Source: a virus
Length of the DNA stretch: 20,095 nt
Virus record (IMG/VR): IMGVR_UViG_3300047322_001132
Span: 1 to 20,095 of that record
Reading direction: 5' to 3' (one strand)
The translations under genes and the position numbers were made by a program. Positions 14,259-19,789 of this stretch are shown piece after piece (the stretch's first letter is position 1; every line of letters starts with the position of its first letter). Below the pieces are notes generated by a model. The model saw nothing but the letters and a program-made list of their open reading frames with translations. It searched no databases and was not told where the DNA came from.

Positions 14259-14732
14259 TTAGGCTTCTTCCTTCTCTTCCGCCACGTCCTCGTCGTCGTC
14301 CTCTTCCACGCCGATTTCGTCTTCGGCCCAGGCGGTGATCTCTTCCGCAATCGCAGTCAGATCGCTGCTCGAGAGTTCTTCGCCTTCGACGAGGCCAAGC
14401 TGCTTCGTCACTTCTTCCAAGAAGGTCTTCTTTTCCATGCTTTCGCTCCTAGTGAATACGGCGAGTACGTCTCGCTCGTCAACGGTGCAGAACATTCTGC
14501 CACCGAGTTGAAATTCCCTCTCCGAGTACTTCGAAAAGAGAATGCGCCGACCGTCGAGGACTCGTCCGTCCCAGTCTCCGGCAGCGTTGTGAATGTGAAC
14601 GAGTCCGCTTTGCGCACGGATCCGCTCATTGTCGGGCATGTGAAGAACGACCTTCCCATCCTTCGAAACGTACACGCCGGCGTCAGCGTCTCGTGTGACG
14701 ATCATCATCCCGTAGAGAGGGCGGATGTTCAC
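14259..14732 (-). CDS. GroES-like (Cpn10) protein with acidic C-terminal tail
   Basis: From the GTG at 14732 the product is 157 aa and begins MNIRPLYGMMIVTRD, close to the MNIRPLHDRVIVKR start of GroES. Residues 1-95 follow the Cpn10 pattern: a mobile-loop region with KVVLHMP, SGLVHIHNA near the GEVLAVG position, VLDGRRILFSKYS where GroES has the 'GD-V-F' strand, and a final TVDERDVLAVF. The last ~60 residues are an added helical and very acidic tail (EEDDDEDVAEEKEE). AAGGAGG lies 4 nt before the GTG, and the GTG overlaps the 27-aa gene stop. A longer ATG start (14768) exists but lies in the 27-aa gene. Phages such as T4 (gp31) replace GroES for capsid folding; a similar role here is inference. 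Confidence 0.75.
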   Translation of the reverse strand: MNIRPLYGMMIVTRDADAGVYVSKDGKVVLHMPDNERIRAQSGLVHIHNAAGDWDGRVLDGRRILFSKYSEREFQLGGRMFCTVDERDVLAVFTRSESMEKKTFLEEVTKQLGLVEGEELSSSDLTAIAEEITAWAEDEIGVEEDDDEDVAEEKEEA

Positions 14733-14812
14733 CTGTCCTCCTTCGACCATTGGAGGTATCCGCACCAAGCGCAGAAGAAGCCGATCCAGAAAGTAGGCCA
14801 GTCCCAGATCAC
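14729..14812 (-). CDS. 27-aa Trp-rich microprotein between nuclease and GroES-like genes
   Basis: A 27-codon gene fills the gap exactly. Its GTG overlaps the nuclease stop (GTGA, 14809-14812), and its TGA overlaps the GTG of the GroES-like gene (GTGA, 14729-14732). A GGAG motif lies ~7 nt upstream. The peptide starts MIWDWPTFWIGFF, continues with CAWCGYLQW and ends in SKEDR. It has five Trp and a short hydrophobic, probably membrane-inserted core, and a CxxC pair. The family is unknown. Its layout resembles the 31-aa microprotein at 10844-10939. Confidence 0.6.
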   Translation of the reverse strand: MIWDWPTFWIGFFCAWCGYLQWSKEDR

Positions 14813-15798
14813 GGCTTCTCTCCCTCCGTCAGGAGCACTGCATCATCGACGTAGTCTTCCTTGCGTCTCACGAACTCCGCACGAAGTCCGATGTTCGAAG
14901 GATCCATGCACAGTCCGCGGTAGAGACAAGTTCCGAATCGGAAGCATTCCTTCTCATCCCGCGGAAAGGCGAGCCAAGGCTCCGTAGTCGGCACGACGTA
15001 GACGTTGTCAGTCGTTCCTTCGTAGCCGAGGTCGAAGTGGCACCGTTGGATCGTCCGCGCCCAATTCGTGAAGTTGTATTCGAACTCACGGAGCTCAGCA
15101 TCCGTCCGCTCGAACGCCTCTCTGTTGAACTGAGGGACTTTCGTCTTCACAAGGAAGTCGACAATCACGCCCTGGACACGAGTCTTCAGGAGTTTCGTCG
15201 CGCCGTAGATGTATGCGGTCATCTGCAAGTCCATCTGATACTTCATCATCTCCCGCATGTCCATCTTCGCGGCGGTCTTGTGATCGACGATCCACAGTCC
15301 CCCGAAGGCGTGAACGAACTTGTCGGTGCGGAAGCGAAGGAAGATCCCGGTGCCCTCCCCTACTTCGACGGTCCCAGCAACTTCGTTTCCGAGCGGCCTG
15401 AACATCTTCCCTTGGTCGCCCCAGAACTCGACATAGTGGATGAGGAGCTTCTCAACGAGCTCTTCCCCCTCCGCATACATCTCATCATCACCGGGAAGAC
15501 GACGTTTCGGAAGATCGCGTCGGAACCTTTCCTTAGCGGCGACGATTGACGCTGGAAGATCCACTCCCGCGCCCAGCTGCGCAAGTCCCTCATGAGTCGC
15601 GCTCCCCACTTCCAGGTTCATTGCTGGTCGGTCCGCCTCGAGATTCTCCACGAACCTCCAGTAGAACTTCCTCGGGCAGTCCCGGAAGATCTGCATGCGG
15701 GATTGGTTCAACGTTATGTCCCTCGCCCAGGCTGCCGCGGCTAACTTCGCGGACTCCGTAACCTGTGAGAGGGACGTTATTCTGTCCTGTAAGTGCAT
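14809..15798 (-). CDS. Cas4/RecB-type PD-(D/E)XK exonuclease with 4Fe-4S cysteines
   Basis: From the ATG at 15798 (GGAGGAAGGG 6-11 nt upstream) the product is 329 aa. RecB-nuclease motifs appear in order: SRMQIFRDCPRKFYW (C41), GSATHEGLA (H69), FRTDKFV (D159), IVDHKTA (D172/K174) and QMTAY (Q192/Y196). A C-terminal trio C285, C291, C297 (CFRFGTCLYRGLC) plus C41 gives the four ligands of a Cas4/AddB iron-sulfur cluster. No CRISPR array or cas gene is present, so it is most likely a phage recombination exonuclease working with the Sak4-like and DUF669-type proteins. The frame stays open upstream to 15900; the first 209 nt overlap the preceding gene. Confidence 0.88.
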   Translation of the reverse strand: MHLQDRITSLSQVTESAKLAAAAWARDITLNQSRMQIFRDCPRKFYWRFVENLEADRPAMNLEVGSATHEGLAQLGAGVDLPASIVAAKERFRRDLPKRRLPGDDEMYAEGEELVEKLLIHYVEFWGDQGKMFRPLGNEVAGTVEVGEGTGIFLRFRTDKFVHAFGGLWIVDHKTAAKMDMREMMKYQMDLQMTAYIYGATKLLKTRVQGVIVDFLVKTKVPQFNREAFERTDAELREFEYNFTNWARTIQRCHFDLGYEGTTDNVYVVPTTEPWLAFPRDEKECFRFGTCLYRGLCMDPSNIGLRAEFVRRKEDYVDDAVLLTEGEKP

Positions 15799-16390
15799 TG
15801 TACGCCCTTCCTCCGAATATGCCGTTGGGAAATGGAATTGCATTGCCTGCGCAACTCCGAAGATAACCGCTGTAGGTAGAGTAGCCGTCGGCATCGACAC
15901 TCCTCACGCTCGTTACGACGTGGATGCTTTCTCCACCCTTCCAGGTGAATTGCACCCAGCCGTAGCCGTCTTTTGCGTCGTAGAACAATGTCCGCTTGAG
16001 AGGAGCAGGCGGTGCAGGTACCTCGAGGTCTCCGTAGACTGCTCGGAGGACGTTGATAGCATGTCCCTGTGCACCTTCCACGCCCAACTTGGCGAGGTAT
16101 CGTTCGACATTGAGTCGTGCTCCATAGTCCGTCCCTGCCTTGAGGATGTCGGTGAGGTGTGTTTGCACCTCTTCATCCGACCACGTGTTGTCTCCAACAC
16201 CCATGCCTCCGACTTCGAAGACATCGTCACCTCGACGTTCAGTCGCGAGGAAGAAGTACGGAAGATCTAACTCCTCCGACCCCTTCCACCTAAACTGGAT
16301 CCAGGTGTCCTGTGACGTCCCTGGCTTCCACTGACGGTCGATGAGAAACTCCTCCAGTTGGAGCTTCTCCGCGTCCGTTATGAAGACCAT
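15590..16390 (-). CDS. Unknown 266-aa protein with a repeated WxQFxWKGxE motif
   Basis: I do not recognise this protein. The ATG at 16390 overlaps the nucleotidyltransferase stop by 13 nt; a TTG at 16402 would add four codons. Two similar segments occur, DTWIQFRWKGSEELDLP (~29-45) and GYGWVQFTWKGGESIHV (~143-159), each followed by beta-rich sequence, suggesting a duplicated small domain. No catalytic motif, Cys cluster or membrane segment is seen. The last ~70 codons share DNA with the 5' end of the nuclease gene in another frame. It is unclear whether the protein truly ends at 15590 or whether a frameshift lies in the overlap. Confidence 0.6.
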   Translation of the reverse strand: MVFITDAEKLQLEEFLIDRQWKPGTSQDTWIQFRWKGSEELDLPYFFLATERRGDDVFEVGGMGVGDNTWSDEEVQTHLTDILKAGTDYGARLNVERYLAKLGVEGAQGHAINVLRAVYGDLEVPAPPAPLKRTLFYDAKDGYGWVQFTWKGGESIHVVTSVRSVDADGYSTYSGYLRSCAGNAIPFPNGIFGGRAYNALTGQNNVPLTGYGVREVSRGSLGEGHNVEPIPHADLPGLPEEVLLEVRGESRGGPTSNEPGSGERDS

Positions 16391-16710
16391 CCGAGCACCC
16401 AAAAGTCAATGCGCTTGGTTGGTTCCAACTTCCACTGGACCTTACGAGCGGCTCGATAGCCTGGCTCCGTCGGGTACTTATCCCGTTCTGCCATGTCCTC
16501 GGCGTACCCCCAATGAATGTCCAGCGCGCCGATGAGACCATCGCAGTCAGGACGGCCGGTCCCGTGCATTGGGAGGAAGTAGATGTCGACATCCTTTTCA
16601 CTGTGACCGACGTGCAGGATGCTTCCACCGAGACAGACGTGGTAGTTGAAGCGCATTGCGACTTCTCGCACGTCCGCGATCAGTTGGTAGGCTTGTGAAC
16701 GATTCCACAT
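16378..16710 (-). CDS. Minimal nucleotidyltransferase-fold protein
   Basis: The 110-aa product has the nucleotidyltransferase signature: GGS (28-30) ten residues before DVD (D40, D42), and a third acidic residue on a later strand, RIDFWV (D102). This spacing matches minimal, MNT-like nucleotidyltransferases that transfer a nucleotide to a small molecule, protein or RNA. The ATG overlaps the DUF3846 stop (TAATG), with GGAGG ~10 nt upstream. No HEPN partner, which often pairs with such proteins, is seen beside it. Proximity to queC does not prove a link to modification; substrate is unknown. Confidence 0.65.
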   Translation of the reverse strand: MWNRSQAYQLIADVREVAMRFNYHVCLGGSILHVGHSEKDVDIYFLPMHGTGRPDCDGLIGALDIHWGYAEDMAERDKYPTEPGYRAARKVQWKLEPTKRIDFWVLGWSS

Positions 16711-17000
16711 TATTGGAAATCCTCCTCTTTGACGAGGACGACATCGCCGACGATCGGACTTGTCGTGCCTGGATGACAGACGCTGTGGTAGAGCTTCGTA
16801 GCCTTCGCATTGAAGGGAAGCTGCTTTGCGTAGCCGTTATCGTCCACGAGCATCACCTGCTTGTGTATACGTAAGTTCACGATGTTCACGCAGTCGCAGT
16901 TGATGAGACGGTGCACTTCACCGAGGATGTAGTCTTCGGGGTTGAGGTCGAGAACGTGAGTCTCTTCCGTACCGTTCGCACGAATCACTTCGACTGTCAT
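16710..17000 (-). CDS. DUF3846-type protein
   Basis: From the ATG at 17000, which overlaps the queC stop (ATGA), the product is 96 aa. The C-terminal block VMLVDDNGYAKQLPFNAKATKLY followed by SPIVGDVVLVKEED matches the DUF3846 pattern of phage and plasmid proteins (a short acidic strand, LPxNxxAT, then GDVVVV). Function of that family is unknown to me. There is a Cys pair (CDC) in the middle. The upstream in-frame extension to 17096 lies inside queC. Gene order queC-DUF3846-nucleotidyltransferase is very tight, so the three are co-translated. Confidence 0.7.
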   Translation of the reverse strand: MTVEVIRANGTEETHVLDLNPEDYILGEVHRLINCDCVNIVNLRIHKQVMLVDDNGYAKQLPFNAKATKLYHSVCHPGTTSPIVGDVVLVKEEDFQ

Positions 17001-17674
17001 GCTGCGTACGTTGTGGGATCGAATCCCTCCAACGCCTCTTTGCGTTCCACGCACGTGCCACACAGGCCGCAGTGGACGTCCTTTCCTTCGTAGCACGAAT
17101 ACGTCAAGCGGATCAGCTCCGGACGGTTGTTGATGATCTTGCCGATGCTCCGCTTGGACAGCGTGATGAAGGGAGTGAACAGCTCAATCGGATCGAAGTG
17201 GATCCGTTCGAAGAGGACGGAGAGTGCCTCTGCAAACTCGGGACGACAGTCCGGGTATACTGCGTGGTCCCCCGCGTGAGCAGCGTATGCGACAGTCTTC
17301 GCGTTCGTGGAGATCGCCCATGCTGCTGCGTAGTTGAGCATGAGGCTGTTGCGGTTAGGAACGACAGTCACTCGCATGCTCTCGTCGGCGTAGTGACCGT
17401 GTGGAACGTCGATCTCGAAGTCCGTCTGCGAGGACCCTCGGAACGCGTCCTTCGGCAGCCTGATGATCTTGTGCCGCACGCGAAGCATGCTCCCGATCGC
17501 CATCGCTGCGGTGAGTTCACGAACGTGGCGTTGTCCGTAGTCGAAGCTGATTGCGGTGACTGCCTCGTTTCCGTGACGGTCCACGCACATCTGCAGGAGA
17601 GCGGACGAATCTAACCCGCCGCTGAAGCATACCACGATTGGTGGCACGGTGTTCTGGAAATCTTTCCTCAACAT
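16997..17674 (-). CDS. queC: 7-cyano-7-deazaguanine (preQ0) synthase (QueC)
   Basis: This 225-aa enzyme uses ATP and ammonia to turn CDG into preQ0. The PP-loop is SGGLDSS (18-24). Zinc cysteines are C194, C202, C205 and C208 (HCGLCGTC). Other family blocks are SFDYGQRH (43-50), VPNRNSLMLNYAA (105-117) and HAGDHAVYPDCRPEF (133-147). Length fits stand-alone QueC (E. coli ~231 aa), so no glutamine amidotransferase domain is fused; such a fusion makes the archaeosine-type base in phage 9g. ATG is chosen with AAGGAG ~9 nt upstream; a TTG seven codons earlier is less likely. A terminator-like hairpin lies 28 nt upstream. Confidence 0.96.
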   Translation of the reverse strand: MLRKDFQNTVPPIVVCFSGGLDSSALLQMCVDRHGNEAVTAISFDYGQRHVRELTAAMAIGSMLRVRHKIIRLPKDAFRGSSQTDFEIDVPHGHYADESMRVTVVPNRNSLMLNYAAAWAISTNAKTVAYAAHAGDHAVYPDCRPEFAEALSVLFERIHFDPIELFTPFITLSKRSIGKIINNRPELIRLTYSCYEGKDVHCGLCGTCVERKEALEGFDPTTYAA

Positions 17675-17701
17675 TGAATGCAACTCCTTGACCAAACGAA
17701 A

Positions 17702-17724
17702 GGGAGGACAAACCTCGTCCTCCC
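17702..17724 (-). terminator. Intrinsic terminator or attenuator ahead of queC
   Basis: GGGAGGAC (17702-17709) pairs perfectly with GTCCTCCC (17717-17724) over a 7-nt loop. On the leftward RNA the stem is followed by TTTCGTTTGG, the U-rich tail expected of a Rho-independent terminator. It lies between the 17-residue-repeat gene and queC, with no room for a separate promoter before queC. It would therefore reduce, not fully stop, transcription of queC and downstream genes. Confidence 0.65.
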
Positions 17725-17737
17725 CTACGTCGGCCTG

Positions 17738-18085
17738 TTAGGCCTTGAACCCGAATTCCTTCACGTCGATGCCCTGCTGTTGGGCCGCGGCGATCAGGAG
17801 CTTGGTGCGTTCCTGGCGAGCCGTCCGATAGGCCTTCTGCTTCTCCTTGACCTCGGGGCGAGCCATGTACGCCTTGCGGTGCTCGGTCCGCTTCGCCTGA
17901 ACCTCGGGGCGCGAGTTGTACTCCTTCGAGTACTGCTTGCGCTTCTCCTGGTTTTCGGGCTTGGAGTTGTACTCCTTCTGCTTGGCCATGTGCTTGGCCT
18001 GCAGATCCTTCGCCTTCGCCAGTTCAGCGCGAACCTGGTCAGGCGTCATTGCCGCGATCTCGGTTTGGAACTTGGACATGTCCAT
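17738..18085 (-). CDS. 115-aa highly charged repeat protein
   Basis: The product is rich in Lys, Arg, Glu and Gln and is dominated by three tandem 17-residue repeats (residues 32-82), each ending in a turn-like segment such as EYNSRPEVQAK or AYMARPEVKEK. A helical N-terminus (TPDQVRAELAKAKDLQAK) and a short tail (QQQGIDVKEFGFKA) flank them. Such Y-x-x-RPEVK-repeat proteins occur in other phages; I know no function for them. A basic coiled-coil or helix-turn array that binds DNA or protein is plausible. ATG at 18085 has AGGAG ~10 nt upstream; a second Met two codons later is less well placed. It is the first recognisable gene after the promoter at 18207-18236. Confidence 0.75.
   Translation of the reverse strand: MDMSKFQTEIAAMTPDQVRAELAKAKDLQAKHMAKQKEYNSKPENQEKRKQYSKEYNSRPEVQAKRTEHRKAYMARPEVKEKQKAYRTARQERTKLLIAAAQQQGIDVKEFGFKA
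17840..17992 (-). repeat. Three tandem 51-nt coding repeats (17 residues each)
   Basis: Residues 32-48, 49-65 and 66-82 of the 115-aa protein align without gaps. The shared core is Y(N/M)(S/A)(K/R)PE followed by a short charged turn. The copies differ by several substitutions, so they are old or selected rather than freshly duplicated. Confidence 0.7.
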
Positions 18086-18206
18086 GTGTAACGGTCTCCT
18101 GCTCTACTTACGTTTACGAAGATATGAAGTATACCACAACACAGATTTTGAAATCAACGTCTGTTTCGAAGGTGACGGTGTTGGTGGCTGACTTCATGGT
18201 ATAGTA
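18086..18206 (-). promoter_or_regulatory. 5' leader between promoter and repeat-protein gene
   Basis: This ~120-nt leader is visibly richer in A and T than its surroundings. It holds no strong ribosome site except that of the 115-aa gene. It contains a 27-codon frame (ATG 18197, TAA ending at 18114) starting 2-3 nt after the expected transcription start. That would make it leaderless if translated. I cannot support it as a gene. No riboswitch fold is recognised, although a preQ-type sensor would be a sensible thing to find here. Confidence 0.35.
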
Positions 18207-18236
18207 ATTATACATCAGAATGAATGGGACAATCAA
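18207..18236 (-). promoter_or_regulatory. Sigma70-like promoter for the modification/replication block
   Basis: On the leftward strand TTGATT (18236-18231) and a perfect TATAAT (18212-18207) are separated by 18 nt. Transcription should start near 18200. The -35 box lies exactly in the loop of the inverted repeat at 18223-18244, so a dimeric regulator bound there could block it. It is the only convincing promoter I see for genes 18085 to 5413. Confidence 0.6.
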
Positions 18237-18244
18237 GTCCCATT
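18223..18244 (-). terminator. 8-bp inverted repeat: weak terminator and possible operator
   Basis: AATGGGAC (18223-18230) pairs with GTCCCATT (18237-18244) around the 6-nt loop that carries the TTGATT -35 box. It begins within the stop codon of the 98-aa gene. On the leftward RNA the following CATTCATTCTG is only partly U-rich, so termination may be incomplete. As DNA it could equally be an operator. Confidence 0.5.
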
Positions 18245-18540
18245 TACAATCTTTCCCCCTCCTTGTCGTCGTCCTCGTGGTCGGGAATGGGGTGCGCCAC
18301 TTGCGTCGGGAGCGTGCTGATGTAGTCTTGGTGGACCTGAATCCAACGCTTCGCAACGTCCAGCTTTCCGTCGAGGAGGTCCATGCGTTCAACAACGCCC
18401 TCATCGCCGAGCTGGAGAAGATCCGTGATGTACTGCGCGACCTTCTCAAGTTCGAGTCGTGCGTACTGCATTGCCGTTTCGGAGATGATCTCCCTCTCCT
18501 CAGCTTTCGTCAGATGGTGATGATGCGGATGCCGTTCCAT
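18244..18540 (-). CDS. 98-aa hypothetical helical protein
   Basis: I do not recognise this protein. ATG at 18540 is preceded by a very strong GGAGGAGGAG site, and the frame upstream of it lies inside the neighbouring gene. The N-terminus carries a natural His run (MERHPHHHH). Residues ~12-80 look alpha-helical with heptad-like spacing (ETAMQYARLELEKVAQYITDLLQL; VERMDLLDGKLDVAKRWIQ), so a helical bundle or coiled coil is likely. The tail is acidic (HEDDDKEGE). It is the last gene of the small-gene block, and its stop codon lies in a hairpin. Confidence 0.6.
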   Translation of the reverse strand: MERHPHHHHLTKAEEREIISETAMQYARLELEKVAQYITDLLQLGDEGVVERMDLLDGKLDVAKRWIQVHQDYISTLPTQVAHPIPDHEDDDKEGERL

Positions 18541-18781
18541 GTGTCTCCTCCTCCAACCGAAGTTTGTAGAGTTGCCAACCGTACTTCCCGAGCGACTTAC
18601 GTTGCTGAGCGCGGTGATGGGATTTCTCCCACCACCTTGCTGCCGAGCGAAGCACTTCACCTGGAACGGTCACGCCGATCTTTGCTGCGTAACGTTCTCC
18701 CGCCTTCAGTCCTTCCCTGCGAAGGACGTTGCGGATGTTGCGGATCTGGGCCTCGACGCCCTTCTTCCTACTTCTTTTCAT
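18500..18781 (-). CDS. 93-aa basic hypothetical protein
   Basis: The ATG at 18781 has GGAG 6 nt upstream and overlaps the preceding stop by 14 nt. The N-terminal ~70 residues are strongly basic (MKRSRKKG; IRNIRNVLRREGLKAGERYA; KSHHRAQQRKSLGKYGW), suggesting nucleic-acid binding. The last ~20 residues are Ser/Glu-rich and overlap the next gene by 41 nt. I do not recognise a family. The frame upstream of this ATG runs inside the neighbour and is not used. Confidence 0.55.
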   Translation of the reverse strand: MKRSRKKGVEAQIRNIRNVLRREGLKAGERYAAKIGVTVPGEVLRSAARWWEKSHHRAQQRKSLGKYGWQLYKLRLEEETHGTASASSPSDES

Positions 18782-19169
18782 GCTGTGCTCCGTAGACGAT
18801 GTGTGCGATGATCTCTCCGATGTCTCGGAGGCTGTTCTCCGCAGCGTGTGCCTCTGCACAGGCTAGGGTGACGGTCCTCATCAGCTTGGCGAGGGACATG
18901 CACGAGAGGGTCATCAGGGCGATTGCCGTGACACTCTCAATGCGCCATTGACCGAAGTCATAGCCGTGCCTGGCAATGTCCTCTTGGAGGAACTTGCGGA
19001 GGTCCGCCCACGAGGCAGGGCCTGCGGATGGAAGGCTCTTCAGTTCGATCCACGACGCAATCCAATCGCCGTGTGAGAGGGCGATGTCGGAGAAGAACTT
19101 GACGAGCTCCTTTGTCTCCGTGCCGGACGAAACGAGCTCACTGAAGGATTCGAGCGGGGTCTTGCTCAC
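18768..19169 (-). CDS. 133-aa hypothetical protein
   Basis: GTG at 19169 overlaps the stop of the CxxC-pair gene (GTGA), with GGGAG 7 nt upstream. The product looks all-helical. A moderately hydrophobic stretch (SVTAIALMTLSCMSLAKLM) is followed by RTVTLACAEAHAAEN; this may be a buried helix pair or a membrane-associated segment. Two Trp-containing segments (GDWIASWIELKSL, FGQWRIESV) lie before it. No family is recognised. Confidence 0.6.
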   Translation of the reverse strand: MSKTPLESFSELVSSGTETKELVKFFSDIALSHGDWIASWIELKSLPSAGPASWADLRKFLQEDIARHGYDFGQWRIESVTAIALMTLSCMSLAKLMRTVTLACAEAHAAENSLRDIGEIIAHIVYGAQHEKK

Positions 19170-19372
19170 GGTTCAACTCCCATCTTCTCACGTGTCGTGA
19201 GGTCGTAACGTTGTCCCTTGCCAATGCCTTCACCGACACCGTGTTTCCAGTGGCAGATGGCACACATAATCGCCCAGGGACCCATTACGGTCTTCCCATC
19301 GACGAATTGCTGAGAGAGGGGTCGGCTGCACAGCTGGCAGTGTGTGGGGAGAGATCCGCTCCACTTAGACAC
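19166..19372 (-). CDS. 68-aa protein with two CxxC pairs (probable zinc binding)
   Basis: GTG at 19372 is chosen because GGAGG lies 6 nt upstream and it overlaps the preceding stop by only 8 nt. Two pairs, CQLC and CAIC, are 22 residues apart, with FVDGKTVMGPWAIMC between them and GVGEGIGKGQRYDL after. This is a zinc-ribbon-like arrangement. Proteins with a similar 'GPWAxMC...GxGxGQxY' pattern are common in phages and, to my knowledge, uncharacterised. The downstream gene starts in its stop (GTGA). The in-frame extension to 19513 is a shadow of the 69-aa gene. Confidence 0.65.
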   Translation of the reverse strand: MSKWSGSLPTHCQLCSRPLSQQFVDGKTVMGPWAIMCAICHWKHGVGEGIGKGQRYDLTTREKMGVEP

Positions 19373-19574
19373 CACGCACCTCCAGAACTTGCAGAACGAA
19401 GTCGTGATAGTTCCCTTCGTTGTTGACGAGATCGACTTGCGCGTACATCGCCCGGAGCGTCGTATGCACTTCGGGGTCGAACACTTCTTCGTATGCCTGG
19501 GCGACAGTTTCAAGCGTGGTCCAATCGGTTTCCCGAACGTTGTCTTCCCAGCCTATACGTAGGATGAATTTCAT
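19365..19574 (-). CDS. 69-aa hypothetical protein
   Basis: ATG at 19574 overlaps the stop of the 72-aa gene (ATGA), with AAGGA ~8 nt upstream. The product begins with a strand (MKFILRIGWED), continues with helices (DWTTLETVAQAYEEVF; VHTTLRAMYAQVDLV) and ends in a strand (YHDFVLQVLEV), an alpha/beta mini-domain. No motif or relative is recognised. It is acidic and probably cytoplasmic. Confidence 0.6.
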   Translation of the reverse strand: MKFILRIGWEDNVRETDWTTLETVAQAYEEVFDPEVHTTLRAMYAQVDLVNNEGNYHDFVLQVLEVRGV

Positions 19575-19789
19575 ACTCTTGTCCTTTCGTTAACGACGTA
19601 CTGCATCCACTCGGAATTCCCCTCGACGGGGCAGTATACCCGTTCGGTGCGGCTGTTGGTCACGTCGACGTAGAGCTTCCCTGCTTCGAACAACTCCCGT
19701 GCCTTCTCTCGTGGGATGAACTTGTCTTTCCGTCCATCACGGGCGTCAGGGGTTATCTTTGACAGGAGCGGCGTAATCTTCCCTTTCAT
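19571..19789 (-). CDS. 72-aa hypothetical protein
   Basis: ATG at 19789 overlaps the stop of the 90-aa gene (ATGA), and the gene ends in the ATG of the 69-aa gene (ATGA). The first ~38 residues are basic (DARDGRKDKFIPREKARELFEAGK). The rest is probably a short sheet (KLYVDVTNSRTERVYCPVEG; EWMQYVVNE). I do not recognise it. Confidence 0.6.
   Translation of the reverse strand: MKGKITPLLSKITPDARDGRKDKFIPREKARELFEAGKLYVDVTNSRTERVYCPVEGNSEWMQYVVNERTRV

Noticed and set aside
14109-14987. 292-codon plus-strand frame opposite the GroES-like and nuclease genes
   Set aside because: It crosses several well-supported minus-strand genes with coupled starts and has no motif of its own.
14809-15798. CRISPR-Cas association suggested by the Cas4-type nuclease
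   Set aside because: No direct repeat-spacer array and no other cas gene is visible; the Sak4-like and DUF669-type neighbours point to phage recombination.
17072-17614. 180-codon plus-strand frame opposite queC
   Set aside because: Antisense to intact queC (PP-loop and zinc cysteines present); Val/Arg/Asp-rich shadow.
12028-17674. QueF or amidotransferase-QueC that would convert preQ0 further
   Set aside because: QueC is of stand-alone length and no protein in the window shows a QueF-type catalytic pattern, so further modification cannot be claimed.
17732-17744. Short palindrome GGCCTGTTAGGCC at the end of the repeat-protein gene
   Set aside because: Only five pairs and it mostly reflects the gene's last codons and stop; the longer hairpin at 17702-17724 explains termination better.
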